A stretch of DNA of 64,000 bases, taken from NCBI GenBank assembly GCA_023249675.1, contig JAHFCE010000011.1, positions 1-64,000 of the forward strand, in the 5' to 3' direction. Below are positions 60,480 through 64,000 of the stretch, one piece after another. The DNA is from Elusimicrobiota bacterium (GTDB taxonomy: Bacteria; Elusimicrobiota; Elusimicrobia; UBA1565; UBA9628). The position numbers and the translations under genes are program-made. Positions within the stretch are counted from its first letter, which is position 1. Each line of letters starts with the position of its first letter. The notes beneath the pieces were generated by a model, which did no database searches, had not been told where the DNA came from, and saw only the letters and a program-made list of their open reading frames with translations.

Positions 60480-61956
60480 GTTAGGCTCGCGCCTCACGCT
60501 TGAGCAGCTGTCTTCCGTCGCCGTCGCCGGCTGCAAGGCGGTCCTCCCGTCTTCGGCGCTGCGCCGCGTCGCGGCCTCGCGGCGCGTGCTGGAGCGCGCG
60601 ATGGCGTCGGGACAGACGATTTACGGCGTCAACACGGGCTTTGGTGAGTTGGCCTCGACGCGCATTTCTACGGAGCGTTTGGCGCAAGTCCAACGCAACC
60701 TCGTTTTATCCCACGCCTGCGGCGTCGGGGAACTGCTGTCTCCGGCCGAAGCGCGGGCGATACTCTTCCTGCGCGTCAACGAGTTGAGCCGCGGCTTTTC
60801 CGGCGTACGCCCGGCATTGGTCAGGCATCTCGCGCGCATGCTCGACGCAAACATTATTCCGTTGATTCCAAGCCGTGGTTCCGTCGGGGCCAGCGGCGAT
60901 TTAGCGCCCCAGGCGCACATGGCCTTGGCCGTGATCGGCGAGGGGGAAGTCCTTTATCGCGGCCGCCGGCTTCCCGCCGCGGCGGCGCTCAAACGCGCGG
61001 GCCTCAAGCCCTTCCCATTAGCCGAGAAAGAGGGCTTGGCGCTCCTCAACGGCACCCAGGCCATGCAGTCCGTCGGCGGCTTGGCGCTGTTGGCCGCGGA
61101 ACGGGTGTATCGCGCCTCCAACCTGGCTTGCGCGGCTTCTCTCGACGCGCTCACCGGCACGCCCGCGCCGTACGACGAGGCGATTGTGCGCTTAAAGCCC
61201 CATCCCGGTCAAATATCCGCCGCGCGCTCTTTGCGCCGGCTGCTGGCCGGCTCCGAGATCCGCAAGTCGCATATCGTCGACGATCCGCGCGTTCAGGACT
61301 CCTACTCCCTGCGCTGCGCGCCCCAGGTGCACGGCGCTGTCCAAGACCGCTTGACGCAGGCTCGTCGGGTCGTCTCGGTGGAACTCGGCTCGGTCACCGA
61401 CAATCCGCTTGTCGCGGGCGGCCGCGTGATCTCCGGCGGCAACTTCCATGGCCAGGCCTTGTCGTTCGCTTTCGACTCCGCCGCCGGCGCGCTCGCAGCG
61501 CTGGCCAACATCTCCGAGCGCCGCACTTTTCAGGTCACGGCAGGCAGCGCGCCGCGCCTGAAGCCTTTTCTCGCCCGCGATCCGGGCGTCGAGTCCGGCT
61601 ACATGATCGCCCAGTACGTGGCGGCCGCACTCGCCTCCGAGAACAAGACGCTCGCGCATCCGGCCTCTGCCGATTCCGTGCCGACCTCCGCGAACAAGGA
61701 AGATTTCGTTTCGATGGGGATGTGGTCCGCCCTCAAGCTCAAGAAAGTCATCTGGAACTCGGCGCAGGTGGTCGCTATCGAGCTTGTCTGCGCCGCCCAG
61801 GCCATCGAGTTCCACCGCCCGCTCAAGTCGGGACGCGGCGTGGAAGCGGGCCTCGCCGTCTTGCGCTCGAAGGTGAAGGCCTCCCGCGGCGATGAAGTTC
61901 TCTCGGGTAAGCTCGAGATCGCGCGCGAGCTCATCTTGTCCGGCGCCTTCGACTGA
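60460..61956 (+). CDS. hutH: Histidine ammonia-lyase
   Basis: The 498-residue enzyme deaminates histidine to urocanate with a MIO cofactor formed from Ala-Ser-Gly in PSRGSVGASGDLAPQAHM (about residues 140-157). Other signatures: YGVNTGFGELASTRIS (about 48), NGTQAMQSVGGLAL and the C-terminal TSANKEDFVSMG. TTG at 60460 or 60466 is the likely start, as no ATG exists nearby; it overlaps the thiolase gene. The next step (hutU) lies 102 nt downstream behind repeat C. Confidence 0.93.
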   Translation: MPLNSFKLGSRLTLEQLSSVAVAGCKAVLPSSALRRVAASRRVLERAMASGQTIYGVNTGFGELASTRISTERLAQVQRNLVLSHACGVGELLSPAEARAILFLRVNELSRGFSGVRPALVRHLARMLDANIIPLIPSRGSVGASGDLAPQAHMALAVIGEGEVLYRGRRLPAAAALKRAGLKPFPLAEKEGLALLNGTQAMQSVGGLALLAAERVYRASNLACAASLDALTGTPAPYDEAIVRLKPHPGQISAARSLRRLLAGSEIRKSHIVDDPRVQDSYSLRCAPQVHGAVQDRLTQARRVVSVELGSVTDNPLVAGGRVISGGNFHGQALSFAFDSAAGALAALANISERRTFQVTAGSAPRLKPFLARDPGVESGYMIAQYVAAALASENKTLAHPASADSVPTSANKEDFVSMGMWSALKLKKVIWNSAQVVAIELVCAAQAIEFHRPLKSGRGVEAGLAVLRSKVKASRGDEVLSGKLEIARELILSGAFD

Positions 61957-61967
61957 GATAAGATAAG

Positions 61968-62044
61968 AGTGTCAGGCCTATACATTCGTCAAATTCTGTT
62001 GAATAATAGGCCACACAATTTGACGAATGTATAGGCCTGACACT
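61968..62044. repeat. Palindromic repeat C (GTGTCAGGCCTATA family)
   Basis: The arms 61968-61995 and 62017-62044 are perfect 28-bp inverted repeats around a 21-nt loop. The outer 15 bases (AGTGTCAGGCCTATA) match repeats A and B, but the inner part (CATTCGTCAAATT) differs in sequence and stays self-complementary. It fills most of the hutH-hutU gap, ending 14 nt before the chosen hutU start. Confidence 0.88.
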
Positions 62045-62058
62045 TGATTCTTGATCAT

Positions 62059-63711
62059 ATGATGCGAATCATACAGGCGCCGCGCGGTGGGAAGATGTCC
62101 TGCAAGGGTTGGCAGCAGGAGGCGGCCCTGCGCATGCTCATGAACAACCTCGACCCTGAGGTCGCCGAGCGCCCGCAGGACCTGGTCGTGTACGGCGGGC
62201 GGGGCAAGGCCGCGCGTAATTGGGCCTGCTATGACGCGATCGTCGCCGCGCTCAAGGCGCTTGGAAACGACGAAACCCTTCTCGTGCAGTCCGGCAAACC
62301 CGTCGCGGTGTTCCGCACGCACGATCTGGCGCCGCGCGTGCTCATCGCGAACTCGAACCTCGTGGGCAAGTGGGCAAACTGGGAACATTTCGATGAGCTC
62401 GACAAAAAGGGGCTCATGATGTATGGCCAGATGACGGCCGGCTCCTGGATCTACATCGGCACACAGGGCATCCTGCAGGGCACCTATGAGACGTTTGCTG
62501 CCGCCGCAAGACGCCATTTCTCGGGAAGCCTGACCGGTCGGCTTGTCGTCTCCGCCGGCCTTGGCGGCATGGGCGGGGCGCAGCCGCTCGCGGCGACGAT
62601 GAACGGCGGCGTTTTCCTCGGCATCGAGGTGGACCCAACGCGCCTGCGGTTACGGCTCAAAACAAAATATCTAGATGTCGTCGAAGAAAATCTCGACAAG
62701 GCGCTCGAGCGGGTGAGTCGGGCCAAGGAAAGGGGGGAGGCTCTCTCGGTCGGCTTGCTCGGCAACGCGGCGGACATCATCCCGGAACTGGCCAAACGGC
62801 ATTTCCCCGTTGATATACTGACCGACCAAACATCCGCTCACGATCCTTTGTACGGATATATACCGGCGGGCTACGATGTGAGCACGGCCGCCCAACTCAG
62901 GAAGAAGAACCCAGTCGCGTATCAAAAGAGATCCATTGCGTCGATGGGTCAACACGTTCAAGCGATGATTGCTCTTCAGAAGCAAGGCGCAGTCGTTTTC
63001 GATTACGGCAATAATATTCGCGCCCGCGCCGCTGAGGCGGGCGTCAAGAACGCCTTCGATATCCCGGGTTTCGTGCCCGAGTATATTCGCCCACTGTTTT
63101 GCGAGGGCAAAGGGCCGTTCCGCTGGGCGGCGTTGTCCGGCGATCCCGAGGATATCCGCGTCACCGACCGGGAGGTCTTGGCCGCCTTCCCGAAGAACGC
63201 GGCGTTGCGGCGTTGGATCGAATTGGCGGAAAAAAAAGTCGCGTTCCAAGGTCTTCCGGCCCGCATTTGTTGGCTGGGTTACGGAGAGCGCGCCGAGATG
63301 GGCTCGCGCCTGAACTGGCTCGTCAAAAAGAAGAAGGTCGCAGCGCCCATCGTGATCGGTCGCGACCATCTCGACTGCGGCTCGGTCGCAAGCCCAAACC
63401 GGGAGACCGAGGCCATGCTTGATGGCTCCGACGCGGTGGCCGACTGGCCGATTTTAAACGCCCTCCTTAATACCGCCTCCGGCGCTTCCTGGGTCAGTTT
63501 CCACCACGGCGGCGGCGTGGGCATGGGCTACTCGCTTCATGCCGGGCAGGTCACCGTCGCGGACGGCACCAAGGCGATGGGAGCGCGGCTTGAACGCGTG
63601 CTGACCAACGATCCAGGTCTGGGCGTCGTGCGGCACTTCGACGCGGGATATCCCCAAGCAAAAGCGTTTGCCCTCAAAAACCGATCTCTCAAAATTCCGA
63701 TGGCGAGGTAA
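62059..63711 (+). CDS. hutU: Urocanate hydratase
   Basis: The 550-residue NAD-dependent enzyme converts urocanate to imidazolonepropionate in histidine breakdown. Its urocanase motifs are [18 protein letters not shown] (N-terminus), [19 protein letters not shown], the NAD-binding [22 protein letters not shown]-like FDYGNNIRA and [12 protein letters not shown] near the end. ATG 62059 or 62062 are possible; TTG 62044 is in frame but touches repeat C. It has no clear ribosome-binding site, perhaps because the palindrome displaced it. The later hut genes are not in the window. Confidence 0.95.
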   Translation: MMRIIQAPRGGKMSCKGWQQEAALRMLMNNLDPEVAERPQDLVVYGGRGKAARNWACYDAIVAALKALGNDETLLVQSGKPVAVFRTHDLAPRVLIANSNLVGKWANWEHFDELDKKGLMMYGQMTAGSWIYIGTQGILQGTYETFAAAARRHFSGSLTGRLVVSAGLGGMGGAQPLAATMNGGVFLGIEVDPTRLRLRLKTKYLDVVEENLDKALERVSRAKERGEALSVGLLGNAADIIPELAKRHFPVDILTDQTSAHDPLYGYIPAGYDVSTAAQLRKKNPVAYQKRSIASMGQHVQAMIALQKQGAVVFDYGNNIRARAAEAGVKNAFDIPGFVPEYIRPLFCEGKGPFRWAALSGDPEDIRVTDREVLAAFPKNAALRRWIELAEKKVAFQGLPARICWLGYGERAEMGSRLNWLVKKKKVAAPIVIGRDHLDCGSVASPNRETEAMLDGSDAVADWPILNALLNTASGASWVSFHHGGGVGMGYSLHAGQVTVADGTKAMGARLERVLTNDPGLGVVRHFDAGYPQAKAFALKNRSLKIPMAR

Positions 63712-63715
63712 TTCT

Positions 63716-64000
63716 ATGGCCAGCGATTATTCGTTTGATGCCGTGTCCGATGTTGATCTTAATTTGGTCTCCGAGGTCGTCGCCGTCGCGATGAAGGAGA
63801 TCGTCAATCGCTTCGACTTGAAAACGGCCAACGCCTCGATCGAGCTCAACGTGAAGGACAAGAAGCTAATCGTGCGCGCGAGCGACGAGTTCAAGGTGGA
63901 GCAGGTTTACGACGTCCTGCTCACCCGCATGGCCAAGCGCGGCCTGCCGCTGAAGAACCTGACGAAGGGGAAGGTGGAAGCAGCGCTCGGCCAGACCGCC
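63716..64000 (+). CDS. YajQ-family protein (3' end outside window)
   Basis: Only the first 95 residues are visible, in frame to the window end. They match the YajQ/UPF0234 family: SDYSFDAVSDVDLNLVSEVV at the start, IVNRFDLKTANASIELNVKD and LTRMAKRGLPLKNL. YajQ proteins are small nucleotide-binding proteins, some of which bind cyclic di-GMP. It lies 4 nt after hutU and may be read through from it. The missing C-terminus is beyond the window. Confidence 0.88.
   Translation, partial: MASDYSFDAVSDVDLNLVSEVVAVAMKEIVNRFDLKTANASIELNVKDKKLIVRASDEFKVEQVYDVLLTRMAKRGLPLKNLTKGKVEAALGQTA

Noticed and set aside
62011..62047. Promoter for hutU inside repeat C
   Set aside because: TTGACG at 62019-62024 is present, but no acceptable -10 box follows at 16-18 bp.

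Overview
The window is a 64 kb piece of a GC-rich bacterial chromosome. It is densely coded, with many ATGA, GTGA and TAATG overlaps and almost no classical intrinsic terminators. The gene content suggests a Gram-negative-type, possibly Elusimicrobiota-like anaerobe or facultative anaerobe: B12-dependent ribonucleotide reductase, phosphotransacetylases, type IV pili, competence genes, squalene synthesis and a bacterial microcompartment. The phylum is an inference from gene flavour, not shown by any marker RNA. The only RNA gene I can place firmly is a tRNA-Leu(UAA). Both window edges cut genes: an unknown gene on the left and a YajQ-family gene on the right.

Layout. 1-9.5 kb: an amidinotransferase-fold hydrolase, an RlmM-like rRNA methyltransferase, small secreted or membrane proteins, a ChaN/Tiki-fold secreted protein, phosphate acetyltransferase, a SulP transporter and a cytosine-deaminase-like enzyme. 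9.6-11.6 kb: tRNA-Leu, then psd-pssA-dut. 11.6-11.9 kb: two diverged copies, in opposite orientation, of an approximately 110-nt structured repeat. 11.9-20.7 kb (minus strand): tmk-holB, metG with an LssY_C-like protein, and a three-gene prepilin-like cluster whose largest product also carries a lamin-tail-like and carboxypeptidase-regulatory-like domains. 20.7-24.5 kb (minus): class II ribonucleotide reductase interrupted by a 414-residue intein. 25.2-30.1 kb: rplU-rpmA-obg followed by the squalene genes hpnC-hpnD-hpnE. 30.2-35.4 kb: dcd, rplM-rpsI, a DUF72 protein, a secreted 5'-nucleotidase and an anchored HAD phosphatase.

35.4-42.6 kb is the highlight: a bacterial microcompartment operon of the sugar-phosphate type, behind a near-consensus promoter and a palindromic leader. 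It encodes triosephosphate isomerase, PduL phosphotransacylase, two hexameric shell proteins, one tandem-domain shell protein, three EutN/CcmL pentamer proteins, a CoA-acylating aldehyde dehydrogenase, an RpiB-like isomerase with an altered active site, and deoxyribose-5-phosphate aldolase with an N-terminal encapsulation-type peptide. It also holds two small proteins of unknown role. The predicted chemistry is deoxyribose-5-phosphate to acetaldehyde plus glyceraldehyde-3-phosphate, then acetyl-CoA and acetyl-phosphate, with TPI taking the triose.

42.5-56.3 kb: pilT with its own promoter, a proline-rich protein, a DnaA-type AAA+ protein without an obvious DNA-binding domain, comM, dprA, topA, a XerC/D recombinase and purA; this looks like a pilus/competence/chromosome-maintenance block. 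56.3-64 kb: a possible small RNA, a CHASE2 adenylate/guanylate cyclase, a DUF3307 membrane protein, thiolase, and the histidine-degradation genes hutH and hutU.

Two repeat families stand out. Three palindromes share GTGTCAGGCCTATA ends but have different, self-complementary interiors. The pair at 11.6-11.9 kb keeps a junction core while its stems vary with compensation. Several genes have a good -10 box only 5-10 nt before the start codon, so leaderless mRNAs look common here.
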